A stretch of DNA of 64,000 nt from Forficula auricularia (GCA_024734495.1 JALMQS010000061.1:9974598-10038597), one strand, 5' to 3'. Positions 34,034 through 44,667 are shown, counted from the first letter of the stretch. The notes: generated by a model not told the origin, from the sequence alone. Numbers and translations are program-made.

Positions 34034-34310
34034 AGGAGATAATAATAGAGTGTGTCTTATGTTAGAAATCCAGAAATTCAAGAAAATCGAATGCTTTTTA
34101 ACTTCGTTGTCGAATAAAGATGTTTCACCTTACACCAATAGCACAATCTCTACTTCATTGTCGAATATTAAGATTATAGGTACACTCATATGTATAATGT
34201 ATATATTTCATTTTCAAATAAAAGTATGAAAATCGCGGAATTCCAGCAGAAGACACATTATTTTATTGTCTCCTTCAATTTATAAAAATGCTGCTACTCT
34301 CGGCAAAAAA
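34034..34310. mobile_element. Family-S ends enclosing a duplicated 100-bp segment
   Basis: Left end TTGAAGGAGATAATAATAGA then GTGTGTCTTATG; right end is inverted (CCAGCAGAAGACACATT, GTCTCCTTCAATTTATAAA, CTGCTACTCTCGGCAAAA). The interior is copy 2 of 33747-33848. Confidence 0.6.
34117..34167 (+). repeat. 36-bp insertion with 15-bp flanking duplication
   Basis: Relative to copy 1, sequence starting AAGATGTTTCACCTTACACC is inserted between CTTCGTTGTCGAATA and CTTCATTGTCGAATA. Related AAGATGTTTCACCTT...GCACAATCTCTA occurs at 27662. Confidence 0.65.
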
Positions 34311-34317
34311 TTTTAAA

Positions 34318-34565
34318 AGTAATGAAAATTTAAAAAAATTTAATTTTTTTTTTAATTAAAAAATATAAAAATTCTTGCTAGGTTAACAAAAAGAAAAGAC
34401 AAGATGCTTGTTAGCATGACTCTCTATATATTTCGAGGTACGAGCCCATCTTCGGGAGTCCAAAGAATTTATTAATTTATTTTTGTGAAAACTACCTACA
34501 ATTTTTATATTTTTAAAATAAAAAAAAATATTAAATTTTTTTAAAATTTTCATTACTTTATTAAA
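34318..34565. mobile_element. Inverted-repeat element with central hammerhead-like core
   Basis: Arms AAAGTAATGAAAATTTAAAA and its mirror at the right end enclose the core at 34431-34455; TTGTTTCACC follows the right arm. Confidence 0.6.
34431..34455 (-). ncRNA. Decayed hammerhead-like core
   Basis: Minus strand: CCGAAGA (one change from CTGAAGA), T, short stem GGG/CCT, C, GAAAT. Likely inactive. Confidence 0.3.
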
Positions 34566-34639
34566 ATTTGTTTCACCACTTTCCCTTAACAAAAACATTC
34601 AATTAGGTTTAAGGATAAAAAAAGAGATTCATTATGATA

Positions 34640-34930
34640 TACTCCTTCTTCTTTTATGTCTCATTATATGTTGAAGCAGCAGCCTATTAGAAAGAAAAAA
34701 AAATTATGAAAAAATGGCAAAAAATGGTTTTTCCTCAAAAAAAAATTCCAAAAAACTTCGTAAAAGGACTTTTTTTTAATCACCAAATATGTTTTATTTC
34801 ATTTTTCTTTAAATCAGTGGACAAATAAAAAAATATTTAACCCATGCTTTGCATTGGATAAAGAAAAAAAAAGTTGAAGAGTCCCAAAATTTAAAAAAAA
34901 GCGAAAGATTTTTTTGCGCTCTCTAATAAT
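34640..34930 (-). repeat. Dispersed repeat shared with 58990-59150 and 61065-61180
   Basis: Reverse strand reads AGAGAGCGCAAAAAAATCTT, TTCGC, then ATTTTGGGACTCTTCAA, matching the plus strand at 59008-59060. CCATGCTTTGCATTGGATAA at 34843 also recurs at 44646. Confidence 0.55.
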
Positions 34931-35545
34931 AAATTATATTTATTTTATTTGTAATATGATTATAATATATTTCTTTTACTAACAAATCAGATCTCTAAAT
35001 TATGAATTAAATAAAAGAAAATATTTTTATTGGCGATTGTGACATTTTTGTTTAATGATAAATTGTCCTTCAAAATCTTTTGGTCCAACTCCGAACGAAT
35101 TTAGTCAAGTTCTAGTTTTCTTCTTTTCCTTTTCCGCACAGAGTCAGTAATTTCCGGGAGTTGCGGTGGTCGAATGAATCCATCAACAATCGAATGACTT
35201 AAAAGCCAATTATATATAGATATTGTGGAAATTCAAAAACAACTCAATTCCATAAAGCCATGGAATTGATGATCCGTAATATTTTCGAGATTGGTTTTTA
35301 TTCTCAAATAACCACAAAAAGTCCAATCAGATGAGAAAAATAAACCTAGAAAATATGAAGAATTAATCAATTAAATCAAGGGTGATTAATTTTAAATAAA
35401 CTAATTAAAATTTAATCAAATTAAGAGAAACGAAAAATAGGTACTAAAAATCCTCTGGATTGAAAAGAAGTAAAAAAATATCGCTTTTTTTAAACCCATT
35501 AAATTAAATTTATATATTAATTTTATGAAAATAAATTATTGAAAG
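34931..35545. other. AT-rich spacer
   Basis: Nothing recognised. Confidence 0.4.
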
Positions 35546-35549
35546 TTTC

Positions 35550-35860
35550 TTTTTGCCGAGAGTAGCAGAATTTTTATAAATTTAATGAGACAATAATAGA
35601 GTGTGTCTTCTGCTGGAAAAATTTAATTTTTCCAGCAGTCTCCTACAAAATAAATTATAATGAAGTTGAAGTTGGTGATGTTTCAAACATTACTGTGAAG
35701 CACCAGAAACTACAAACTCAAAAAATTAACATATAAATCAAATTTAATGGGTTTAAATAACCGATATTGTACAGTAAGGCGTGAAGCACCACCAACTTCA
35801 AACTCCTTATAATTTAACAAAATGCTTCACTATAAACCTACAGCGCGTTTCCAAAGATTT
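35550..35860. repeat. Family-S end joined to a family-G hairpin
   Basis: TTTTGCCGAGAGTAGCAG, ATTTTTATAAATT and GAGTGTGTCTTCTGCTGG at 35553-35615, then a small palindrome AAATTTAATTTTTCCAGCAG. From 35650 a diverged family-G hairpin ends in GCTTCACTATAAACC. Confidence 0.55.
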
Positions 35861-36570
35861 ATTAAGAATATAAATCCATAATAAATTTGTTTTGTAAAAA
35901 AAAGAGATCCGGATTTGTGAAAATGAATAAAAATCATGTTATTTTAGTTGATAAGGTGTTCAACCTTTAGAATTCTTAAGTTGAAGTTTTAACCACGTTA
36001 AATTTATGAGTTTTTATTTAGAACACGAATTAGATAATCGATTCAATGTATAGCTTCAGGCAAATCTTTACAACATTTTTTTTACTTTGGCTAAGAATAA
36101 ATTAATAAAATTTAAATTAAAAAATAGTAATAATTTCATTTCTATGCTATCTTCATTAAGATTTGAAAATAAAATCTTCAATTTTGCCCAAGTTGAGAAA
36201 TAAGAAAAATGACTTATGAACCTATTGTATTATATTTAAATGAAAATTGATATAGGTACAATATCATCAGCAATCATGATATTTTTGTTGATAATAACTT
36301 AAATAGATTTGATTATTAAAATAAATTCTACATATTTATTTCTATTGAATCATATTATCCACTTATATTTTTGTGAAAAGGTCTTTTGAATATTGAAAGG
36401 TGCTTAGATTGTAGATTTCCACGCAGAGATAAGAAACTCACTCATTGAATGCTGAGAAGAATAAATTTTGATCATGAAAGAAAATAAATATTATCTGATC
36501 TAAGATAGAACTGGAGGAATAATTTCAAAATTAGCATGGCGCCTCCTAATGACGTCACACCAGATCATAG
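35861..36570. other. AT-rich spacer
   Basis: Nothing recognised. Confidence 0.4.
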
Positions 36571-36574
36571 GCTT

Positions 36575-36690
36575 GGAATAGATACCACCCAAAACACTTA
36601 TGTGAAAAAAGCCCAAGTTCGAAAAAATGGTGAAATTTAGGAGCAGCCAAGTTAAATTCGCCAGGAATAATTAGGTTAAGAAAATAGTAT
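36575..36690 (+). repeat. Single arm of the MITE at 38460-38690
   Basis: CCACCCAAAACACTTATGTG, then AAGTTCGAAAAA and CCAAGTTAAATTCGCC match an arm of the inverted repeat at 38460-38690. Confidence 0.6.
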
Positions 36691-36840
36691 TTGTAATTTA
36701 AATACATTCTTTCCATTTTGAATGACAATCTGAATTTATGGATTCTAAATTTTTTATTTAAATTATTTTCATGAAACTTGGCTGTTGCTTGTTTAAATTG
36801 ATTGTTTTGTTTTTTTTTTTCTTAAATTAAAGAAATTATT

Positions 36841-37011
36841 TTGGGGGGGTCGGTAGGCTAGGCGGTAGCGTGACAACGAGCTAACCAGGGGACCCGGGTT
36901 CGAATCCGACTCGAGGCAGCCAGCTAAAATCTGACCCTCGGGGTAGAGACAAATTTTAAAAAATATAGCTAGTATCGTAATTGGGCTTATGGCTAGAAAG
37001 GCCGAAAAGCC

Positions 37012-37037
<26 letters not shown>
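36841..37037 (+). mobile_element. tRNA-derived SINE, family A, copy 2
   Basis: A-box-like GGCGGTAGCGTG, B box GGTTCGAATCC, shared body ACTCGAGGCAGCCAGCTAAA and ending GCTAGAAAGGCCGAAAAGCC with a long poly(A). Target duplication AAAGAAATTATT (36829-36840 and 37038-37049) is perfect over 12 bp. The poly(A) of about 25 bases suggests it is fairly recent. Confidence 0.88.
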
Positions 37038-37042
<5 letters not shown>

Positions 37043-37208
37043 AATTATTCACAGGTGGGTGTGTCAATAAAAATGTATTATTAATTTTATACTAACTAAT
37101 TTTTATTTTTAATAATTTATTTTTTATTTTATTTTTAAACCCACTAATAGTTGATTGCAAATATTATTATATATTAAAATTAGAAAATTTAATTAATTAG
37201 AGGTATTT

Positions 37209-37600
37209 TCTATCGAAGACGGAATGGTAGAACTCAATGCTGAATTGATGGAAAGGTCCAAAGATAATGACAACCACAAATTTCGAATAAAATAATTTAT
37301 TAGGAGGTCATTTTTTCATCCTCTTAAAAAATCCGGGGATCCTCCCTTCTTCTTCAGGGTTTAAATGTTCAACCTAGGAACCTACCTGTTTATTAATATT
37401 ATTTTTAATTGCGTTTAATTTCAAAACATTATTCATAGCGATGGCTTGATGATGGCAGGAGTGTGTCAAAACGTTGAAAAAAAATATTATTTCCTTTATA
37501 TTCAATTCTGTCTGTAAATAAAATTCGACCCTTTTACTTGAATTCAAAATCTAAAACATTAATATATTTTTTTGCAACGAAATTTTCTCTGAAGAGAGAG
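37209..37600. repeat. Diverged relative of the adjacent palindrome arm
   Basis: AGACGGAATGGTAGAA and TTGATGGAAAGG correspond to the outer part of the arm starting near 37600; CTCCCTTCTTCTTCAGGG (37344) is a degenerate ribozyme-like site. A hammerhead-like trace also lies at 37445. Confidence 0.5.
37445..37475 (+). ncRNA. Decayed hammerhead-like core
   Basis: CTTGATGA, T, stem GGCA/TGTC, then AAAAC (GAAAC mutated), GTTG. Likely inactive. Confidence 0.25.
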
Positions 37601-37726
37601 ACGGACTGGTAGAAATTTTAATTGAATGTAATGGAAGGCAGCCCAGAGATAGTGAGGAAAGAAAAAATTAACACATATAAAATCAGGTGTAATTTATTGG
37701 AATCCTTCCTCCTTTCCTTTCAAACC

Positions 37727-37759
37727 GACGTTTCGGAGGATTTTTCCCTCCTTCTTCAG
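37727..37759 (-). ncRNA. Hammerhead-like core, left arm
   Basis: CTGAAGA, A, GGAGG/CCTCC stem, GAAAC, GTC on the minus strand; mirror of 37851-37882. Confidence 0.55.
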
Positions 37760-37850
37760 GGTTTCAAAGGGCCAATGAATGAAACAAATAAAATGTGTCC
37801 TGCGTCGCACGACACATTTTATTTGTTTCATTCATTGGCCCTTTGAAACC

Positions 37851-37882
37851 CTGAAGAAGGAGGGAAAATCCTCCGAAACGTC
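37851..37882 (+). ncRNA. Hammerhead-like core, right arm (best example)
   Basis: Order: CTGAAGA (C3 to A9 of the hammerhead), one extra A, helix II GGAGG/CCTCC with loop GAAAAT, GAAAC (G12 to start of helix III), then GTC, the usual cleavage triplet. Upstream CCTTTGAAACC pairs with downstream GGTTTGAAAGG at 10 of 11 positions, giving helix I exactly where a type I hammerhead needs it. Helix III would be only AC/GT with no loop, so a single copy could not close it; dimers could. Known in Penelope-like elements and retrozymes. The extra A before helix II is unusual. Confidence 0.55.
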
Positions 37883-38135
37883 GGTTTGAAAGGAAAGGAG
37901 GAAGGATTCCAATAAATTACACCTTATTTCAGATGTGTTAATTTTTTCTTTCCTCACTACCTCTGGGCTGCCTTCCATTACATTCAATTAATATATTTCT
38001 TCTAACTAAAGTCAGGTACTTACTATACGTAAGCTTACAAGCCTACTCTACAGGCGTCCTTGTTAAATGAATATTTTTTATGTTTAATATTTGATGGCCA
38101 TCTCCCATGAGCTCATTTCCTATTTTTCTTATTAG

Positions 38136-38457
38136 CAGTACCAGTGCCAGGAGTGAGCAAAAGGTAAACCAACTGTTTCAATATTATCGACTTTTATATA
38201 ATAAAAAATATAATTATTTTATATTATATTTTTTCATATTTTGTTTATTGGGCCTGAGTTGGGCTGGGAGAGCTAGGATTAATCCTGACTCACATTCCAC
38301 CGATTTTTTTTGTATTTACAATATATTAAAAAATAATATCTAAATTTTACAAAAATTACCAGAAATAATGTACATTTCGCTGCCCACCTCAGCCCTCAAC
38401 ATCTAAATTTTTCTGCTTGGTGTCGCCCGACCGAACAAAAAGCTGGCACCGCCACTG
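38136..38457. mobile_element. hAT-like MITE with CAGTGGCGG-type end
   Basis: Left end CAGTACCAGTGCCAGGAGTG, right end on the reverse strand CAGTGGCGGTGCCAGC. The right end is homologous to that at 53395. No matching 8-bp flanks. Confidence 0.5.
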
Positions 38458-38459
38458 TA

Positions 38460-38690
38460 TCCCACCTAAAAGATTCTGCGAAAAAATAGAGCAAGTTCGA
38501 AAAAGTAGTGATATCTAGGTTGCAACCAAGTTAAATTCAATAAGAATAATTAATTGAAAGTATTGTTTTCTCAACTTAATTATATTTTTGGCGAATTTAA
38601 CTTGGTTGTCCCTAGATTTCACTACTATGTCTAACATGGTCTGTTTTTTACACATAAGTGTTTTGGATGGGGGTTTTCTTCAATTTTGTA
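38460..38690. mobile_element. MITE-like inverted repeat
   Basis: Arms around CAACCAAGTTAAATTCAATA and GCGAATTTAACTTGGTTG mirror each other for about 95 bp; a single-arm relative lies at 36575-36690. Confidence 0.65.
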
Positions 38691-38998
38691 AGCTGTTATG
38701 TAGCTTTTTCTTTTTTTTTGTGAGGAAGATTAATTTACCCTACAAATTTCACCTCTTCATTTTTGATATTAAGGGTAGTAAAATTTTTATGATTAATTTT
38801 CGGCTTTATTAATCCTCCAAACTCTACAAAATGGCAAAATGGAATCCTAGCGTCATATTTATCATGTGACTGATTTATATTATAAGTTTTTGTTTGATAT
38901 TTATTTTCAAAAACTAGCTTCAAAAATCTTTCTTTAAAAATAATTATTTGTCTAATGAACTATATATTGCTTACGAGGAGGTTAACCTCAAAAATTTC

Positions 38999-39032
38999 CT
39001 GAAGAAGTCGAAAAATAAACGACTAAACGTTG
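38999..39032 (+). ncRNA. Decayed hammerhead-like core
   Basis: CTGAAGA, A, perfect stem GTCG/CGAC around AAAAATAAA, TAAAC (G12 changed), GTT. Confidence 0.3.
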
Positions 39033-39059
39033 AAACTTTAAAAAAGCTTAACACCAATT

Positions 39060-39705
39060 ATTTTCAAGTCAAGTTCCCAAGAATCAACCATATAAAAAAA
39101 TATTTTAATTTTTATAGACAGAGGTTTTAGAACCTTTTGACCCTCTAAGAATTGAAATAAATAAGGCAATATTTGTCCCTTTGATTATTCCTGGCTTGGT
39201 TTATTGACCACAACTCTTATTATTAGTTCATTCGGAATACCGTTTGCTCCAAAGGCATATAATTTTTTCCATAAACAAATATTTCCTTTGAGACTTTAGC
39301 TTATTATGTATTTCGTTTCTGAGTAGCAAACCGATTTTTCATTTTATTTTTTATTTTGATTGCAAACATGCTGAAAGAAAAGACAGATCCACCAGCTAAT
39401 ATCTATAATCAAAGATTTTTTTTTTCATTTCACAAAAGTCCTTTGTAGACAAAAATAAAAACATCAAATAAAATATTAGCTAAGGAAAAAATTCAAGCAG
39501 CGTTTTATCCTTATAACTAATAAAAAGATTAAATAGAATGGGAAGTCCTCAACGTTTAGCATTACTTGATATTTATCAAGATTTGATTTTAAAATAATAT
39601 AATGGTAATGAATTTATATTTCTTCGTGATTTGAATTGGTTGGATAATTATGTTTTCAATTATATACGAATAATTCGGAATATATTTTTTTATTTAGGAT
39701 TTTGG
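39060..39705. other. AT-rich spacer
   Basis: Nothing recognised. Confidence 0.4.
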
Positions 39706-39711
39706 ATTAAT

Positions 39712-40250
39712 GAGGTTCTTTCGCGACAATCCACACAAACAGTTTTAGCCTCGTAACCACTCTATAAATATGAATGGAACTAAAATTTTAGGTTATGTTT
39801 ATTTAACGTGACTGTACCATTCACACTACGAAATCTCTATACGGATACACACATACTTGCCGGATCGTTTCCAAGCTATTGATCTTATATCCCCTCCACT
39901 AAAAATAATCGCCCAAATATGTTTTTTTTGTTTTTCATCAAAAGTACGAGGTAAATAATTTCAATTTTTTTTTAAGTTAATCCGAATATATTATTCTAAC
40001 AAAAATTAGTTTTTCATCAAGATGGTGAAAGTCCTTCAATAAAAAAAATAAAATAATGATCATTTCCCCACCTTTTCCCTATCTATCATATGTAAAAAAT
40101 GTCATTTTTAATTGCAATTATTTCATGTTTGGTGTGGTAAATCGTCTTCAGATTTTAACAATGTGTTTATTATGTTTTTAATGACTTATATTCCAAGTTT
40201 CAAAGACTTCTTGAATTTTTGCGTTTGTGAAGAAGAAAGTATTTTTAAGT
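39712..40250 (-). repeat. Dispersed repeat, inverted copy of 23168-23697
   Basis: Starts GAGGTTCTTTCGCGACAATC and matches the reverse strand of the other copy throughout. Confidence 0.75.
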
Positions 40251-40940
40251 TATTTTTTTATTAAGTATTTTTATTTTTTCGTTTTGTCCATAAGCTCAAG
40301 ACAATCGCAAAATGATAATATAAGAAGGAGGGGGGAACAACATATATATCAGTATCGGTTGGTGTCTTTTCAACCAGGGGATGCTGTCGAAAAAAAGTAA
40401 CCTTCATTTTTTGAAATTTTATTTTAATCTTGGCTTTTTTTGCAAATTTCCTAGTAAACATACCATAGATTTAGTATGAAAAGAGTATGTAATTAGAGAA
40501 CATTTGTTCTGCCATGGCATAATAGTGGGTATGACTTTAAACGCTTCAAATACAAGTGAATTGAGTATTACCATTGAATTTTGTGCAGAAATAAGAAACA
40601 AAACTAGAAATATCATAATCTTGAGATTTGCGGAATCATTAAATAATTAATGAAATCATTTTTTTTAATTTATTTAATAAATGTATTAACGATAGAGAGA
40701 TTTCGTTTTGTCAAATTTATAAGTATACCTAATATATCTATATAACTTACACGATTATAATACTGTCATTTTACCTTCGTTGATATAGTAGTAGATTAAA
40801 TAATTACAGTCCCTACGATCCTTTAAAATTACTTTACTTTGAAGTGAATAAGATTTTGATGCCTAGTTGTAAACTAAACCATAAATCCTAAATATGGATG
40901 AATTTAGCCACTTAGTTCATGACACTAATATATATTTTTC
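40251..40940. other. AT-rich spacer
   Basis: Nothing recognised apart from a G-run at about 40328-40336. Confidence 0.4.
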
Positions 40941-40943
40941 TAA

Positions 40944-41060
40944 ATTATAATGAGTTGGTGATTGTGGTGTTTCACAGTTTACTGTGAAACATGCCAACTC
41001 AAACTCATTATAATTTAAAAAATGTTTCACTATAAACCAACACCGGGTTCCCTAAGTTTT
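40944..41060. repeat. Family-G hairpin repeat, best copy
   Basis: TAAATTATAATGAGTTGGTG and its mirror form a hairpin (about 40944-41020), then AATGTTTCACTATAAACC and AACACCGGGTTCC. Confidence 0.65.
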
Positions 41061-41156
41061 CTATAATTCTATGATAGAATTTATATTTTAGTTTGTCAAT
41101 ATGTTCATTAGCACACACTCTTTAATACTCTTTATATTGCATGCTTTGATATATTA

Positions 41157-41738
41157 AGGCATTCCATGCCAAATCGGACGGTTTAAAAATTTTTAATTTT
41201 TGATGTATATAGTAATTCATCATTCGCGTCCATATTTTATTAAATATTTTAAAATCGCAGGGAATTGGACAAAAAATCAAACGAGTTAGTTATTTAATTT
41301 ACCAGACGTTTCGTCACTTTATTGAGAATTCATCAGTAGCTCATTCAATATGACACTTTGTCAAAAATCTCTCAACTATAAGACAGCCAGTAACGAACAT
41401 TTTCCATTAAAACATAATTAAAACATTTTAAAAACAATATTTGATTGACATTTTTTGACATTTTTTAGTACCCATCAAAAAAACTCTTCCTGGTAAATTT
41501 TGAAATCGAAGAGTACATACAGTTTCAAAAACAAGATTAAAATTTTCAAATTCATAAATCGCATATAAAAAAACACTTTAAATAATTTCGATTTCTTTTA
41601 AACATGTAATCAAACAAATTTCAAAATTTACCAGGAAGAGTTTTTTGATAAGTACTAACTAACAAATGTCAAAAAATGAATGAAATCAAAAATTAAAATT
41701 TTTCAAACAGTCGGATTTGGCTTGGATGCCTCATTTTT
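41157..41738. mobile_element. Inverted-repeat element with nested hairpin and hammerhead-like core
   Basis: Ends AGGCATTCCATGCCAAATCG and, on the reverse strand, GAGGCATCCAAGCCAAATCC. Inside, AACTCTTCCTGGTAAATTTT (41476) is mirrored at about 41616-41651, and a core lies at 41305-41336. Confidence 0.65.
41305..41336 (-). ncRNA. Hammerhead-like core (CTGATGA form)
   Basis: Minus strand: CTGATGA, A, weak stem TTCTC/GTGAC, GAAAC, GTC. Upstream GCTA can pair with downstream TGGT. Confidence 0.4.
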
Positions 41739-42284
41739 TAAGATTTTTTTGGTGATTTTAAATTAGTATAAAATTTTTCCTTCATATATCCCTAACTACC
41801 TAACAGTGAAAAAGAACAGTAAGTACAAAATACACGTTTTATGAGGGATTGTACAACCATTAATTCACCGTTATGCATTTTGTTGTATAAAACTTGTATA
41901 TTATTAAACAATTTTGTATATATATAGTTCGAATACGCCACAGAAGTTTTTATATAAAATCAATGAAATGAAATGAAGTATTTTCATTGGTAATTTGAAC
42001 CAAAGTTTAAAAGCCTTAATGTTCTTTACCCACTTCCGTATTTGGGGCTTTGAATAACTTAATAAAAAAATATGTTTAAAATACATTCGAATCATTTTTT
42101 TTTTCAGATCATCTTGAAAAATTTCTTTAAATATACGGCATTTACTGGAAATTTATTTCCCCTTTACAATAGGAAAATTTTAATCGAAACTTTGGATTTA
42201 AATATTAGACGGGTTCAATTGGTTCTGAGGAGTCTTAATTATTATTTACTTTTGCCCAGCCCAGTTTCGGTCGATTTCTAAAGA
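41739..42284. other. AT-rich spacer
   Basis: Short frames here have no recognised domain. Confidence 0.4.
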
Positions 42285-42480
42285 GTTTTCGTGCCGTCTC
42301 TCTTCTGCCTTGAGATTACCGCTCTTCTCTCGATATCCAAATCCGGCGGCTGCGTTAAATCACGTTAAAGGTGCACCGTATCAAAAATCAATGCGCACGT
42401 TACGGTTATAAAAGCCTCATAAAGGCAAACCAATTATTAATCATTGCCTGAGGTAATTATTTTGCAACGATAAAGGTAAT
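42285..42480. other. Balanced-composition island with TATA-like box
   Basis: More complex and GC-rich than its surroundings, containing GGTTATAAAAGCC near 42404. Could be unique host sequence or part of an LTR; not resolved. Confidence 0.3.
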
Positions 42481-43120
42481 AAAAATACTTTTAATGTGTA
42501 TTATCTTGGAGTTTTCATAAAACAATATTTCAATGTTTATCGTTATGTATTGATTATCAATATTTTGAATTTAATTAAGTATATTGTTTTAGGATGACTA
42601 TCAATGAATTTTTCAAAATGTTAATTACAATATTTTTATACATCAAACCAAATTTTATCTTCGAGATATTTATATCTAACCAATTTGATGGCTAAGGCAT
42701 TAGGATCACTACAAAATTTTAAATTCACGATTTCACTATAAATTCAAGTTAATTCAAATTGATTTTTAAGTGTAAGGGGAAAAAGTTATCAGAAAAACGT
42801 TCAATTTTAGCAAAGTAAAATCTTAAAGTTTAAGATGTCACTGCGGAATTAAAATATCTTCTTCTAAAAATTACTTCAATTTATAAATAACTCGACCAAG
42901 TGTGAGTAAAGACCCAGAATTAACCTCGCTCCAACTACAAATAAACTGCAACGGATCGTTGCTAAACTTTCCAAATTCATTTGAAATATTAATATGTTTT
43001 GCTGGCTTGGTGTGTACTGGATATATTAATTATTTATCCTTTAACAATAAAAAAATAATATGTTTATTCCTTTATTATTAATCAGATATCACTTGCAATT
43101 TGCAGTTCATGTTGACTTTA
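42481..43120. other. AT-rich spacer
   Basis: Nothing recognised. Confidence 0.4.
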
Positions 43121-43946
43121 ATTCAAAAATAATGATCGATTCTCATTTAATAGTCGAGGAATAACCATTCTACATTGGATTTTTGACGTTTCGGTTATTA
43201 TTAGTAACCATTGCTGAAGACATGGAGGAATCGACTTAAAATCAAAAATAGCCATCGATTCTCATCTAATACTCGAGGAATAACAATTTTACATTAGATT
43301 TTTGACGCTTCGATTATTATTGGTAACCATTGCTGAAGACATGGAGGAAACGGCTTAAAATCAAAAATAACGATCAATTCTTATCTAATACTAGAGGAAT
43401 AACCTTATTGCATTCCATTTTTGATGTTTTGACTATTAATGGCAACCTCTACTGAAAACGTGGAAGAATCGACTTAAAATCAAAAAGACTAAATTCTTTT
43501 ATGGCAAACAACTCAGACTTGAATTGTTATTCCTCGAGTATTATATGAGAATCTATTGCTATATTTGATTTTAAGTCGATTCCTCCATGTCTATAGCAAT
43601 GGTTACTAATAATAACCGAAATGTCAAAATTCCAATATAGAATGGTTATTCCTCAAGTACTAGATGAGAATCAATCAATATTTTTGATTTTAACTCGATT
43701 CCTCTATGTCTTCAGCAATAGTTACCAATAAAAACCGAAACGTCAAAATTCCAATATAGAATGGTTATTCCTCAAGTACTAGATGAGAATCAATTGCTAT
43801 TTTTGATTTTAAGTCGATTCCTCTATGTCTTCAGCAATGGTTACCAATAAAACCCGAAACGTCAAAAATCCAATATAGAATGGTTATTCCTCAAGTACTA
43901 GATGAGAATCAATCGCTATTTTTTGGTTTTAAGTCGATTCCTCTAT
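43121..43946. repeat. 120-bp tandem array that switches orientation
   Basis: Three units in one direction (anchor CGAGGAATAAC at 43155, 43274 and, diverged, 43393), a short junction (43490-43525), then about 3.4 units in the opposite direction (anchor CGATTCCTC at 43577, 43696, 43815, 43935). Each has a stem-loop GGTTA/TAACC followed by GAAACGTC, like the ribozyme-like repeats, but no clear CTGANGA. Satellite-like. Confidence 0.85.
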
Positions 43947-44667
43947 AAAGGTAACGGATAAGAAAAGAACGCAGTTGCTATGGTTACTTATAAACTTTCC
44001 TCCCAAATTTTTAGCATTTCACAGAGAAAATCCTATCCACTCTTACTTAGTTAGGTTAAATGAGTCCTATATTACCATAAACAGATCAAATGAATAAATT
44101 TTAAAGAATTCAAAAATCTTACTTTAGAGTAAAGTACTTTAAAATATAATTTTACTAAAAACTTTATTTAACCTTTTTTGTCGGCCCCAAGGTACTTAAT
44201 TAGGATATTAAATTTCATCAAAATTGGTTAAGTCATTTTAAAGATATTTAGAAAAAACTAAAAAAGTACTGAAATAAATAATGTTGTATAATACTAATGT
44301 TTGTGAGCCGATATGTACCAAAAACTAATCAGCGCTTCATTTTGTTAAAATGATGGTAGGTTTTCAATTTCATTTCAATCGGTGCAAAGGTGTGGAAAAA
44401 ATCGTGGACGAAAAAAACGATAACATCCATCCATCCATCCATCCGCACGCACTTCCAAAAAAAATGGCACTTTTTGGCCTCTCGACGAGATTCCAGGTAA
44501 CTTTTGGCAAAACCGGCACGTGCTAAAATTCAATCTCATTGAATACTTCAATTTGTGACCTTAATTGAGTCCATGGGTTCCGTAGTCTTTACCTGAGGAC
44601 CCGTTGAAGTCGCGCTTGCCGCGCGACCGATTGCAATACTTTCTCCCATGCTTCGCATTTGATAAAG
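43947..44667. other. Transposon-derived spacer, unclassified
   Basis: (CATC)n at 44429-44450, a GC-rich GTCGCGCTTGCCGCGCGACC hairpin near 44610 and CCCATGCTTCGCATTTGATA at 44646, the last shared with 34843. Looks like the 3' part of an element directly upstream of the Jockey fragment. Confidence 0.35.

Larger units (their letters stand above)
37618..37992. mobile_element. Near-perfect 375-bp palindrome with two hammerhead-like cores
   Basis: Two arms of about 185 bp meet with almost no spacer at CTGCGTCGCACGACA. Each arm runs from TAATGGAAGGCAGCCCAGAG inwards through a hammerhead-like core to a CATTGGCCC segment. Arms differ by only a few bases, so the inversion is recent or maintained. No coding capacity. 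Confidence 0.9.

Noticed and set aside
43121..43946. Complete hammerhead cores in the 120-bp array
   Set aside because: Hairpin and GAAACGTC are there, but CTGANGA is not at the required place in any unit.
43121..43946. CRISPR array
   Set aside because: Whole 120-bp unit repeats with no unique spacers, orientation flips, and the genome is eukaryotic.
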